The notes below the pieces were generated by a model. That model was not told where the DNA came from, did no database searches, and was given only the letters and a program-made list of their open reading frames with translations. Below, piece after piece: positions 1 to 6,810 of a DNA stretch of 15,936 bases. Numbering within the stretch: the first letter of the stretch is position 1; the number at the start of each line of letters is the position of its first letter. The position numbers and the translations under genes were made by a program. This DNA is from Burkholderiaceae bacterium (GTDB taxonomy: Bacteria > Pseudomonadota > Gammaproteobacteria > Burkholderiales > Burkholderiaceae_C): positions 1 through 15,936 of the forward strand of contig JANREF010000199.1 of NCBI GenBank assembly GCA_030726195.1. The letters run 5' to 3'.

Positions 1-1031
1 AGGCGGCAGCGCTTGCCACCTTGGCCCGCATCACCGCCACCACCGACATGGCGGCCCTTGAGGGCAGTGAACTCATCATTGAGGCGGTGTTTGAAAACCG
101 AGCGCTCAAAGCCAGCATCACCCAAGCCAGCGAACCGCACTTGGCCGCCGGTGGTGTGATGGCCAGCAACACGTCAACCCTGCCCATTTCGGGCTTGGCG
201 CAAGCCAGCGCCCGTGCGGCCATGTTTGTAGGCATTCACTTTTTCAGCCCTGTGCACAAAATGAAATTGGTGGAGATCATCAGGGGCAAAGACACCAGCG
301 ACGAAGCCATTGCGTTGGCCTTTGACTACGTGCAGCAGTTGGGCAAGCTGCCCATTGTGGTGAACGACTCGCGTGGCTTTTTCACCAGCCGCACCTTTGG
401 CACCTACGTCATGGAGGGCGCGGCCATGCTGGGCGAAGGCGTGCCTGCCGCCTTGCTAGAAAACGCTGCCATGCAGTGCGGCATGCCGGTTGGGCCACTG
501 GCGGTTCTGGATGAAACCGCCCTGAGCCTGAGCGTCGCCGTGCTGGACCAAACCCGCGCCGACTTTGCCGCCACCGGACAGACCTACGAAGCCAGCGCTG
601 GCGAGCTGCTGGTGGAGCGCATGGTCAAAGAGCTCCACCGCCCCGGGCGCGCCGCAGGTGGGGGCTTTTACGACTACCCCACCAATGCGCCCAAACACTT
701 GTGGCCCCAGCTGGAGGCCTTGTTTGCCAAGCCTGACACCGCAGCGCCCAGCGTGCAGGCCATACAAGACCGTTTGCTGTTCAGGCAAGCCGTGGAAACC
801 GCACGCTGCTTGCACGAGGGCGTGCTGCAGCATGTGCACGATGCCAACATTGGCTCCATCATGGGCATTGGTTTCCCGGTCTGGACGGGCGGGGCTGCGC
901 AGTTCATTTACAGCATGGGTGTGGACACCTTTGCGCAGCGCTGTCACGAGCTGGCCCAGCTGCACGGTGGGGGTTTTGCGATTGGCAGCGATATCATTGC
1001 CACTTTAAAAGCACACACACCCACCTATTGA
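1..1031 (+). CDS. 3-hydroxyacyl-CoA dehydrogenase, C-terminal part of a FadB/FadJ-type protein (5' end outside window)
   Basis: The frame is open from base 3 (A-A-A-L-A-T-L-A-R...) to the TGA at 1029-1031, so this is the 3' part of a gene that begins upstream. The visible part covers most of the NAD-binding 3-hydroxyacyl-CoA dehydrogenase domain and its C-terminal domain. Typical blocks are ELIIEAVFEN, SNTSTLPISGLA, GIHFFSPVHKMKLVEII (with the expected catalytic His, and Glu in LVEI) and NDSRGFFTSR. The family oxidises L-3-hydroxyacyl-CoA to 3-ketoacyl-CoA in beta-oxidation. In FadB/FadJ proteins an enoyl-CoA hydratase domain precedes this region; that domain lies outside the window, so a stand-alone dehydrogenase cannot be excluded. 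The stop overlaps the TTG start of the next gene, which suggests co-translation with the chromate transporter genes, although no functional link is obvious. Confidence 0.9.
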   Translation, partial: AAALATLARITATTDMAALEGSELIIEAVFENRALKASITQASEPHLAAGGVMASNTSTLPISGLAQASARAAMFVGIHFFSPVHKMKLVEIIRGKDTSDEAIALAFDYVQQLGKLPIVVNDSRGFFTSRTFGTYVMEGAAMLGEGVPAALLENAAMQCGMPVGPLAVLDETALSLSVAVLDQTRADFAATGQTYEASAGELLVERMVKELHRPGRAAGGGFYDYPTNAPKHLWPQLEALFAKPDTAAPSVQAIQDRLLFRQAVETARCLHEGVLQHVHDANIGSIMGIGFPVWTGGAAQFIYSMGVDTFAQRCHELAQLHGGGFAIGSDIIATLKAHTPTY

Positions 1032-1747
1032 CCGCCTCCGCCCCTTCCAGCAGCACACCTGCCCCCGCTCAACCCCGCTCGCGCGGCGACTTGTTTTGGT
1101 CGTTCAGCTTCATGGCGCTGCAAGGGTTTGGCGGCGTGTTGGCCATTGTTCAGCGCGAGTTGGTGGAGCGCAAACGCTGGCTCACGCCGCAGGCTTTTTT
1201 GGAAGACTGGTCGGTGGCGCAAATCATGCCTGGCCCCAACGTGATGAACTTGTCCATGATGTTGGGCGGGCGCTTCTTCGGCTGGACGGGTGCGCTGGCA
1301 GCCGTGGCGGGCATGCTGGTGTTCCCCACCTTGATTGTGTTGGTGCTGGCCGCCTTGTTCGCCAACTTTGCCGACCAAGCCATGGCTGTGGGTGCCATGC
1401 GCGGCTTCACTGCCGTGAGCGCAGGCACGATTGCAGGCGCAGCCATTCGCTTGCTGCCCGCACTGAAGGGCCATATCTTGGGCTGGCGGGTGTGCACCGC
1501 GCTGGCCGCGTCCACCTTTGTATGCATCGCCTGGCTGGGGCTGCCACTGGTATGGGTGCTGCTGGCCGTGGGCGGCACAGGCTGCACGCTGGCATGGTGG
1601 CGGCTGTTGCACAGCGCGCGCGTCAACGGTACAGCACCTGAGCCAGCACCAGCACAAGGACAAGGACAAGGACAAGGACAAGCAACCCCTCAGGCACATC
1701 CCAGTGTGGGCGACCGCGCCGCATCCAACGAGGCAGGCACACCATGA
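1028..1747 (+). CDS. chrA: Chromate transporter, short CHR-family subunit 1
   Basis: This 239-residue membrane protein is of the CHR (ChrA) family in half-size form. Visible hallmarks are the N-terminal FGGVLAIVQRELVERKRWL (residues 34-52) and MPGPNVMNLSMMLGGRFFGW (67-86), followed by several hydrophobic segments (about 88-115, 125-145, 155-190). Short CHR proteins usually occur as adjacent pairs that together equal one long ChrA; members export chromate, though the substrate here is unproven. The proposed start is TTG at 1028, overlapping the upstream stop; ATG at 1111 is an alternative, but it would cut into the first conserved block. The C-terminus (about 200-239) is hydrophilic, Ala/Pro-rich and contains a (QG)n run encoded by 6-bp repeats. 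The stop overlaps the ATG of the partner gene. Confidence 0.88.
   Translation: MTASAPSSSTPAPAQPRSRGDLFWSFSFMALQGFGGVLAIVQRELVERKRWLTPQAFLEDWSVAQIMPGPNVMNLSMMLGGRFFGWTGALAAVAGMLVFPTLIVLVLAALFANFADQAMAVGAMRGFTAVSAGTIAGAAIRLLPALKGHILGWRVCTALAASTFVCIAWLGLPLVWVLLAVGGTGCTLAWWRLLHSARVNGTAPEPAPAQGQGQGQGQATPQAHPSVGDRAASNEAGTP
1654..1682 (+). repeat. In-frame hexanucleotide tandem repeat in the chrA subunit 1 tail
   Basis: The unit ACAAGG is repeated at 1654, 1660, 1666 and 1672, with a partial fifth copy to 1682. Read in frame it encodes alternating Gln-Gly near residues 209-218 of the transporter. Because the unit is 6 bp, gain or loss of a copy would change tail length without shifting frame. Confidence 0.9.
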
Positions 1748-2358
1748 GCGCAGAGTGGGCCGCGTTGTGGACCAACGTGTGGGACTTGGTGGTGCATTTC
1801 ACGGGCTTGTCCTTGCTGGCCATAGGCGGCGCCATCACGGTGCTGCCCGATATGCACCGCTACTTGGTGGATGAACAGGCTTGGATCACCTCGGGCCAGT
1901 TTGGCAGCGCCGTGGCCCTGGCGCAGGCCGCACCTGGCCCCAATTTATTGTTTGTACCCTTGCTGGGCTGGCATGTGGGCTTGAGCGCGCCATTTGCGCA
2001 GGCTGCGGTCGCAGGCACACCATGGCTGGCTTGGGTGTTGGCCGTGGGCTGTGCACTGCTGACCTTGCTGGCCACCATGCTGCCCTCTTCCGTCCTGAGC
2101 TACAACGCAGCAGCTTGGGCACACCGCAACAAAGACCGCTTGGGCGTGCAAGCCTTCAAGCTGGGCTTGGCACCCGTGGTGGTCTCGCTGCTGCTGGCAA
2201 CCGCCTGGATCATGGGCTCGCACCACAACAGCTTGTCCAGTGCATGGGCACCCGCCGCGCTGTCGGTGACGTGCGCCTACTTGGTGGTGCGCACCCGCAT
2301 TCACCTGTTGTGGATGCTTGGTGTGGGTGGCGTTGTGGGGGCCTTGGGCTGGGTCTAG
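1744..2358 (+). CDS. chrA: Chromate transporter, short CHR-family subunit 2
   Basis: This is a 204-residue CHR-family membrane protein, partner of the gene just upstream. The N-terminal part carries LLAIGGAITVLPDMHRYLVD (residues 24-43) and AQAAPGPNLLFVPLLGWHVG (60-79), equivalent to the FGG and PGPN blocks of subunit 1. Hydrophobic segments follow at roughly 82-115, 140-160 and 170-203. The ATG at 1744 overlaps the upstream TGA in the ATGA arrangement, typical of translational coupling and of a two-subunit transporter. Known short CHR pairs are thought to work as heterodimers with opposite membrane orientation; that is family knowledge, not shown here. The stop codon TAG lies in a CTAG palindrome that also provides the stop of rlmB on the other strand, so there is no room for a dedicated terminator between them. 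Confidence 0.88.
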   Translation: MSAEWAALWTNVWDLVVHFTGLSLLAIGGAITVLPDMHRYLVDEQAWITSGQFGSAVALAQAAPGPNLLFVPLLGWHVGLSAPFAQAAVAGTPWLAWVLAVGCALLTLLATMLPSSVLSYNAAAWAHRNKDRLGVQAFKLGLAPVVVSLLLATAWIMGSHHNSLSSAWAPAALSVTCAYLVVRTRIHLLWMLGVGGVVGALGWV

Positions 2359-3110
2359 CGCACGTGGTGGCGCTGGCGCATGGCTTCAAACAAGCACACG
2401 CCACTGGCCACCGACACGTTCAAACTCTCCACCGCACCGCTCATAGGAATGCTCACCAACTCGTCGCAGGTTTTGCGTGTGAGTTGGCGCATACCGGGGC
2501 CTTCAGCACCCAACACCAAGGCCACTGGGCCTTTGAGGTCGGCTTGGTAAATGGTGTGATCGGCATCTTCGCTGGTGCCAATGACCCAAATGTTGCGCTC
2601 TTTCAGTTCGTTGAGCGTGCGCGCCAAGTTGGTCACCATGAAGTAGGGCACTGTCTCGGCCGCACCACTGGCCACCTTGGCCACCGTGGCATTGATGCCG
2701 GCGGCATGGTCTTTGGGTGCAATCACAGCCTGCACGCCCGCGCCATCGGCCACACGCAAACAAGCGCCAAGGTTGTGCGGATCGGTCACGCCGTCCAGCA
2801 CCAAGATGAGTGGCGTTTGGGTGTCGCTTTGCTCCACCGTATCCAGCAAGTCGTCTAGGCTCTTGGCCAGCTCTACATCGTGGGCACGGGCAACCACACC
2901 TTGGTGGCCCATGCTGCCACACAGTTTGGCAAGGCGGGCGCTGTCGGCCTCGATGAGGCGCACATCGGCCTCTTTGGTGCGCGACACGAACTGGCGCATG
3001 CGCTGGTCACGACGACTGGCATCGAAATACACCTCGACCACCGATTTGGGGTCGGTTTTGATGCGAACGGTTACGGCGTGAAAGCCGAATAAAACTTTAA
3101 TTGCAGACAT
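2355..3110 (-). CDS. rlmB: 23S rRNA (guanosine-2'-O-)-methyltransferase RlmB
   Basis: This 251-residue SpoU/TrmH-family (SPOUT) enzyme uses S-adenosylmethionine to methylate the 2'-OH of a conserved guanosine (G2251 in E. coli numbering) of 23S rRNA. The N-terminal substrate-binding domain covers about residues 5-85 (starting IKVLFGFHAV). The catalytic domain shows motif 1 LDGVTDPHNLGACLRVAD (105-122, with N113 and R119), motif 2 VALVLGAEGPGMRQL (196-210, with E203) and motif 3 IPMSGAVESLNVSVASG (221-237, with N231). Length matches the family. The ATG at 3110 begins the conserved region directly. No Shine-Dalgarno is visible; a GATAAT hexamer lies 5 bases upstream. In E. coli the gene follows rnr; here its upstream neighbour on the same strand is a YbbA-type ATPase, 110 bp away. 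Confidence 0.96.
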   Translation of the reverse strand: MSAIKVLFGFHAVTVRIKTDPKSVVEVYFDASRRDQRMRQFVSRTKEADVRLIEADSARLAKLCGSMGHQGVVARAHDVELAKSLDDLLDTVEQSDTQTPLILVLDGVTDPHNLGACLRVADGAGVQAVIAPKDHAAGINATVAKVASGAAETVPYFMVTNLARTLNELKERNIWVIGTSEDADHTIYQADLKGPVALVLGAEGPGMRQLTRKTCDELVSIPMSGAVESLNVSVASGVCLFEAMRQRHHVR

Positions 3111-3195
3111 GCTGCATTATCGCCTGTGCCCAGCGTCTACATGCGGCCCAATGCAGCTTCATGCAGCTACATACCAGTCCATGCGCGCGATGAAT

Positions 3196-3217
3196 GCTTC
3201 GCGGTTGATGGCGAAGC
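3196..3217 (-). other. Hairpin just after the ybbA stop codon
   Basis: GCTTCGC (3196-3202) and GCGAAGC (3211-3217) form a perfect 7-bp stem with an 8-base loop, beginning 3 bases after the minus-strand TAA of the ABC ATPase gene. No T-run follows, so it is a poor intrinsic terminator. It may protect the mRNA 3' end or attenuate reading into rlmB. Confidence 0.35.
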
Positions 3218-3220
3218 GTC

Positions 3221-3910
3221 TTAGGAGCGCTCCACCACCTTGCCCGCTTGCAAGCCAATGCGGTGCTCACAGCGCGCCGCAATGGCTCTGTCGTGGGTGA
3301 CCATGAGCAGCGTGGTGCCTTGGTCTTGGTTGAGCTCAAACATGAGGTTCATGACGGCTTCGCCCGTGGCAAAGTCCAAGCTGCCGGTCGGCTCGTCGGC
3401 CACCAGTAGCTTGGGGCGCATCACAAACGCGCGGGCCAAGGCCACGCGCTGCTGCTCGCCACCAGACATCACCTTGGGATAGTGACGCAGGCGCTGCGAC
3501 AAGCCCACACGCTCGAGCATGGCAGTGGCGGCTGCACGGGCGTCTTTGCGCCCGGCCAACTCCAGGGGCAGCATGACGTTTTCCAGGGCACTCAAATGGC
3601 CTAAGAGTTGGAAGTTTTGAAAGACAAAGCCCAAGTTTTGCGCCCGCCAAGCGGCGCGTTGGTCTTCATCCAATGCGAACAAGTCTTGCCCTGCCAACAT
3701 CACCTGACCGTGGCTGGGTGTGTCCAGTCCAGCGAGTATGGACAGCAAGGTGCTCTTGCCCGAGCCCGATGCCCCCACAATGGCCAAAGACTGCCCGGCA
3801 TGCAAGGTCAAGTCCACATCGCTCAAAATGGATAATGTCCCTGTAGAGTCCACGACGTCTTTACCAACGCCTGTAGCCACGAGCACTGCCGGTTGTTGAC
3901 TGTCTTGCAT
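3221..3910 (-). CDS. ybbA: ABC transporter ATP-binding protein, YbbA/LolD-like
   Basis: This is a 229-residue stand-alone nucleotide-binding subunit of the MacB/LolD/YbbA class. It shows Walker A GASGSGKST (residues 46-54), Q-loop Q98 in FVFQNFQLL, signature MSGGEQQRVALARAF (148-162), Walker B LLVADEPTGSLD (168-179) and the switch His in MVTHDRA (H206). The frame extends upstream to 3982, but the ATG at 3910 is preferred because an AAAGGG ribosome-binding site lies just upstream and family homology starts shortly after. Such ATPases normally power FtsX-like permeases; in E. coli ybbA sits beside ybbP and divergent to tesA. Here the divergent tesA-type gene is present, but no permease gene is in the window. 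A LolD assignment cannot be fully excluded, but the tesA neighbour favours YbbA. Confidence 0.88.
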   Translation of the reverse strand: MQDSQQPAVLVATGVGKDVVDSTGTLSILSDVDLTLHAGQSLAIVGASGSGKSTLLSILAGLDTPSHGQVMLAGQDLFALDEDQRAAWRAQNLGFVFQNFQLLGHLSALENVMLPLELAGRKDARAAATAMLERVGLSQRLRHYPKVMSGGEQQRVALARAFVMRPKLLVADEPTGSLDFATGEAVMNLMFELNQDQGTTLLMVTHDRAIAARCEHRIGLQAGKVVERS

Positions 3911-4757
3911 GTACTTATTCCCTTTATTTTCAATCTCTATGCACTGTAACCGCCCCCACACCGCACCACACCTGGCAAGCAAAAGTCCTTTTCAGATTTG
4001 GGCTTTTGCGGGTCGCTCGTGCGGGGATGGTTGGGCTTTTTTGCACAAAGTCCTGTCGGGCGCAGCAGTGGCTATGGGTCTGCTACTGGCAGGCGTGAGT
4101 GGCCAAGCGCATGCTGTCTCGTCCAATGACGCGGCATCGGCCACACACAGCTCGGCCAAAGTCAGCTTGTCCAGCGTGGCAACGGCCGACACCACCGCCA
4201 CGCGCATCTTGGTGGTGGGTGACTCCATCAGTGCAGAGTACGGCATCAAACGCGGCACCGGCTGGGTCACGCTGCTGGCGCAGCGCTTGGCCAAGCAAGG
4301 CATCGCCGCCAGCGTCATCAATGCCAGCATCAGCGGCGACACCACCGCTGGTGGACGCACGCGCTTGGCCAGTTTGCTGCGCAGGCACAAGCCGGGCTTG
4401 GTGGTGATTGAGTTGGGTGCCAACGACGCCTTGCGCGGTCTGCCCTTGAATGTCACACAAGCCAATCTGAGCGCCATGGTGAACATGTCGCAAGCCAGTG
4501 GTGCCAAGGTGTTGCTGCTGGGCATGCAAGTGCCGCCCAATTACGGCCAGCGCTACACCGACGAATTTGCAAAAGTGTTTGAAGACACCGCACGCAATAT
4601 GGGTGTGGCACTGGTGCCCTTTTTCTTGGCCAACGTGGCGGACGCAGCCGACGCGCCGCGGCTGTTTCAAGGCGACCGCATTCACCCCAACGAACTGGGC
4701 CAGCCCATCATGCTGGACAACATGTGGCCTGCGCTGATACGCGAATTGGCCCGATAA
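3909..4757 (+). CDS. tesA: Secreted SGNH/GDSL hydrolase, TesA-type arylesterase/lysophospholipase
   Basis: The catalytic domain carries the four SGNH blocks: ILVVGDSISAEYGI (nucleophile Ser106 in the longest reading), SISGDTTAGG (oxyanion Gly), ELGANDALRG (Asn172) and DRIHPNELGQ (Asp256, His259). Members hydrolyse acyl thioesters, lysophospholipids and aryl esters in the periplasm. A signal peptide is visible as LHKVLSGAAVAMGLLLAGVSGQAHA, with likely cleavage after AHA near residue 69. The start is uncertain. ATG 3909 overlaps the divergent ybbA start, and ATG 3939 also gives an unusually long n-region. TTG 4041 would put a compact 25-residue signal peptide at the N-terminus and leave about 130 bp for divergent promoters, with a GGGGATGG stretch upstream as a possible ribosome-binding site. 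mnmH follows after 16 bp. Confidence 0.9.
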   Translation: MYLFPLFSISMHCNRPHTAPHLASKSPFQIWAFAGRSCGDGWAFLHKVLSGAAVAMGLLLAGVSGQAHAVSSNDAASATHSSAKVSLSSVATADTTATRILVVGDSISAEYGIKRGTGWVTLLAQRLAKQGIAASVINASISGDTTAGGRTRLASLLRRHKPGLVVIELGANDALRGLPLNVTQANLSAMVNMSQASGAKVLLLGMQVPPNYGQRYTDEFAKVFEDTARNMGVALVPFFLANVADAADAPRLFQGDRIHPNELGQPIMLDNMWPALIRELAR

Positions 4758-4773
4758 AAAACATCCTCTATTT

Positions 4774-5841
4774 ATGCCCATCAACATCATCGCCGCGTCT
4801 GACGCGCTGGCACAACTCGACCAATACGACCGCATCATCGATGCGCGCAGCCCCAGCGAATATGCCTTAGACGCCATACCAGGTGCCGACAATTGGCCCT
4901 CGCTGGACGACGAACAGCGCATCACCATTGGCACGCTGTACAAACAAACGGGTGGTTTTGAAGCCAAAAAGGCCGGCGCTGTATTGGTAGCACGCAACAT
5001 TGCCGCGCACGTTGAGCAACACCTGCTGGACGCGCCGCGCGGCTGGCAACCGTTGCTGTACTGCTGGCGCGGCGGCAACCGCAGCGGTGCATTGGCCACG
5101 GTGCTGTCGGCCATTGGCTTCAAGGTCTCACTCATAGAGGGTGGCTACAAAGCGTTTCGCGCCACCGTCATGTCCCAAACGCCCGAGCTGGTCAAGCCAC
5201 TGCAGCTGCGGGTGGTGGCTGGCCCCACGGGTGTTGGCAAAACCCACGTGCTGCACGCGCTGGCACGCATGGGCGCACAGGTCATAGACCTAGAGGGTAT
5301 CGCCAAGCACCGCAGTTCGGTGCTGGGCATTATTCCGGGCACACCACAGCCCAGCCAAAAAGCCTTTGAGACGCAGCTGTGGCAAGCCCTTCGCCAGCTG
5401 GACAGCACCCGCCCGGTGTACATCGAATCCGAAAGCAAACGCGTGGGCAATGTGACCGTGCCAGAGTCGCTCATCACCGCCATGCGCGCCAGCCCATGCC
5501 ACTTGCTGAGCATGGACGACGCATCGCGCGTACGCCTGCTCATGCGTGATTACGACTTTTTTGTCAACGACAGCGCCTTGTTTGGCGAGCGCTTGGACAC
5601 GCTGGTGGCCCTCTTGGGCCATGCCACCATCAACGAATGGAAAGCACTGGCACAAGACGGCAACTCTGCACAGGTGGTTGCACAGCTGCTGGGCAGCCAC
5701 TACGACCCCAAATACTTTGAGTCCATGGCGCGCAACTTTGCCCGCTACAGCTCGGCCAACGCGGTGCACCTGCGTGACGATACGCCCGCCAGCATAGAGG
5801 CAGCAGCGGCCGCCATACTGCACGCAGATGCGCCGTTGTAA
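4774..5841 (+). CDS. mnmH: tRNA 2-selenouridine synthase MnmH/SelU
   Basis: This 355-residue two-domain enzyme replaces sulfur by selenium in wobble 2-thiouridine of tRNAs for Lys, Glu and Gln, via a geranylated intermediate, using selenophosphate. The N-terminal rhodanese domain spans about residues 1-135: IIDARSPSEY, then the active-site loop YCWRGGNRSG with Cys97, the same number as the essential Cys of the E. coli enzyme. The P-loop domain begins near 145, with Walker A GPTGVGKT (150-157). Other family blocks are YIESESKRVG and FFVNDSALFGERL. Length is normal for the family. It starts 16 bp after the tesA stop, so co-transcription is likely. The required selenophosphate synthetase (selD) is not in this window. 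Confidence 0.95.
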   Translation: MPINIIAASDALAQLDQYDRIIDARSPSEYALDAIPGADNWPSLDDEQRITIGTLYKQTGGFEAKKAGAVLVARNIAAHVEQHLLDAPRGWQPLLYCWRGGNRSGALATVLSAIGFKVSLIEGGYKAFRATVMSQTPELVKPLQLRVVAGPTGVGKTHVLHALARMGAQVIDLEGIAKHRSSVLGIIPGTPQPSQKAFETQLWQALRQLDSTRPVYIESESKRVGNVTVPESLITAMRASPCHLLSMDDASRVRLLMRDYDFFVNDSALFGERLDTLVALLGHATINEWKALAQDGNSAQVVAQLLGSHYDPKYFESMARNFARYSSANAVHLRDDTPASIEAAAAAILHADAPL

Positions 5842-5955
5842 ACACTCCCATCAACAAACACGCCATCACACCAAGCCGTTGCACCAGGCCATCACACTAG
5901 GCCTCAACGACGGCCAACGCGCAACGTGTCACACGCACAACCCACAGCAAACACC

Positions 5956-6669
5956 ATGACAACTCCAAACGACACAACAACGACCACCCTGCAAATCGAT
6001 ATCGTTTCGGACGTGATGTGCCCTTGGTGCGTGATTGGCTACAAGCAATTGGCCACCGCGCTCGAAGCCACACGCACGCCGCACGAGATTCGGTGGCACC
6101 CGTTTGAGCTCAATCCCAACATGCCGCCCACCGGTCAAAACATCACCGAGCACGTGGCCGAAAAATACGGTGCCACACCTGAGCAGTCGCGCGCGAGCCG
6201 ACTGCACATGACGCAAGCAGGTGCAGATGTGGGCTTTGAATTTGCTTACACAGACGACATGCGCATGCACAACACCTTCAACACCCACCAGTTGTTGCAT
6301 TGGGCGGCGCAGCACAACCGCATGCACGAGCTGAAAATGGCCTTGTTTACGGCGCACTTCACACACGGGCGCAACCTGTCTGACGACGCGGTGCTGGCCG
6401 ATGTGGCTGCAGAGATTGGACTAGACCGCGCGCAAGCCGCAGCCGTACTCAGCGACCAACGCTTTGCGCAAGATGTGCGTGATGCCGAACAGTTTTGGAT
6501 AGGCCAAGGCATTCAAAGCGTGCCCGCAGTGGTATTCAACCACCGACACTTGGTCAGCGGCGCACAAGGCGTGGACAACTTCACCCGCATACTTGAACAA
6601 CTCGCCGCCTTGCAGGCCAAGGAGACGCAGGAAGCGACGGACGTGCAACAGGCGCAACAAGCACAGTAA
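5956..6669 (+). CDS. DsbA-family thioredoxin-fold oxidoreductase (FrnE-like)
   Basis: This 237-residue protein of the DsbA/FrnE/HCCA-isomerase group shows LQIDIVSDVMCPWCVIGYKQL near the N-terminus, with redox motif C22-P-W-C25. It also shows the FrnE-style WHPFELNPNMP block, a central helical insertion, and the cis-Pro loop GIQSVPAVVFN. There is no signal peptide, which fits the cytosolic FrnE subgroup rather than periplasmic DsbA. The members' disulfide or isomerase substrates are mostly unknown. ATG 5956 is preferred; GTG 5926 would add ten residues, and neither has a clear ribosome-binding site. The C-terminus ends in a Gln/Ala-rich tail (about 225-237). The gene lies 114 bp downstream of mnmH and converges on the metC-like gene across the repeat region. 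Confidence 0.88.
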   Translation: MTTPNDTTTTTLQIDIVSDVMCPWCVIGYKQLATALEATRTPHEIRWHPFELNPNMPPTGQNITEHVAEKYGATPEQSRASRLHMTQAGADVGFEFAYTDDMRMHNTFNTHQLLHWAAQHNRMHELKMALFTAHFTHGRNLSDDAVLADVAAEIGLDRAQAAAVLSDQRFAQDVRDAEQFWIGQGIQSVPAVVFNHRHLVSGAQGVDNFTRILEQLAALQAKETQEATDVQQAQQAQ

Positions 6670-6690
6670 GCGAGTGCGGTGCGATGCGAG

Positions 6691-6760
6691 CGCATACCTC
6701 ATAGCTCATAGCTCACAACCAATAGTCAGTAGCCAATAACTATTGGCTCATAGCCTAGGA
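6691..6760. repeat. Degenerate 7-bp tandem repeat block (CTCATAG type)
   Basis: Read in steps of 7 from 6691, the sequence is a run of related heptamers. CTCATAG occurs exactly at 6698, 6705 and 6747, and variants such as CTCACAA, CCAATAG, TCAGTAG and CCAATAA lie between. Two alternative hairpins are embedded: AGCCAAT (6731-6737) with ATTGGCT (6742-6748), and CCAATAG plus T (6719-6726) with ACTATTGG (6739-6746). No T-run follows on either strand. Confidence 0.75.
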
Positions 6761-6782
6761 CAGGTATTGGCGACTTTGTACT

Positions 6783-6810
6783 TGATGTTTGATGTTTGGT
6801 GTTTGGTGTT
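6783..6810. repeat. 7-bp tandem repeat block (TGATGTT/TGGTGTT)
   Basis: Four consecutive heptamers are present: TGATGTT twice (6783-6796), then TGGTGTT twice (6797-6810). This block forms the left arm of the larger inverted repeat with 6878-6889. Confidence 0.85.

Noticed and set aside
1881..2858. 325-residue plus-strand open frame crossing chrA subunit 2 and the antisense of rlmB
   Set aside because: It runs across the ends of two well-supported genes in other frames, has no family motif, and has the Gly/His/Ala-rich composition typical of a shifted frame in G+C-rich DNA.
3896..3930. TTGACT plus A/T-rich hexamers as a tesA promoter
   Set aside because: No -10-like hexamer lies 16-18 bp from TTGACT; the nearest are at about 10 or over 20 bp.
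4083..5135. 350-residue minus-strand open frame antisense to tesA and mnmH
   Set aside because: It is fully covered by two genes with intact catalytic motifs on the other strand; its composition is His/Gln/Arg/Gly-rich and no domain is recognisable.
5863..5897. Direct repeat CCATCACAC in the mnmH to dsbA-like gap
   Set aside because: Two 9-bp copies 26 bp apart in a low-complexity C/A-rich stretch; not enough for an operator or attachment site.
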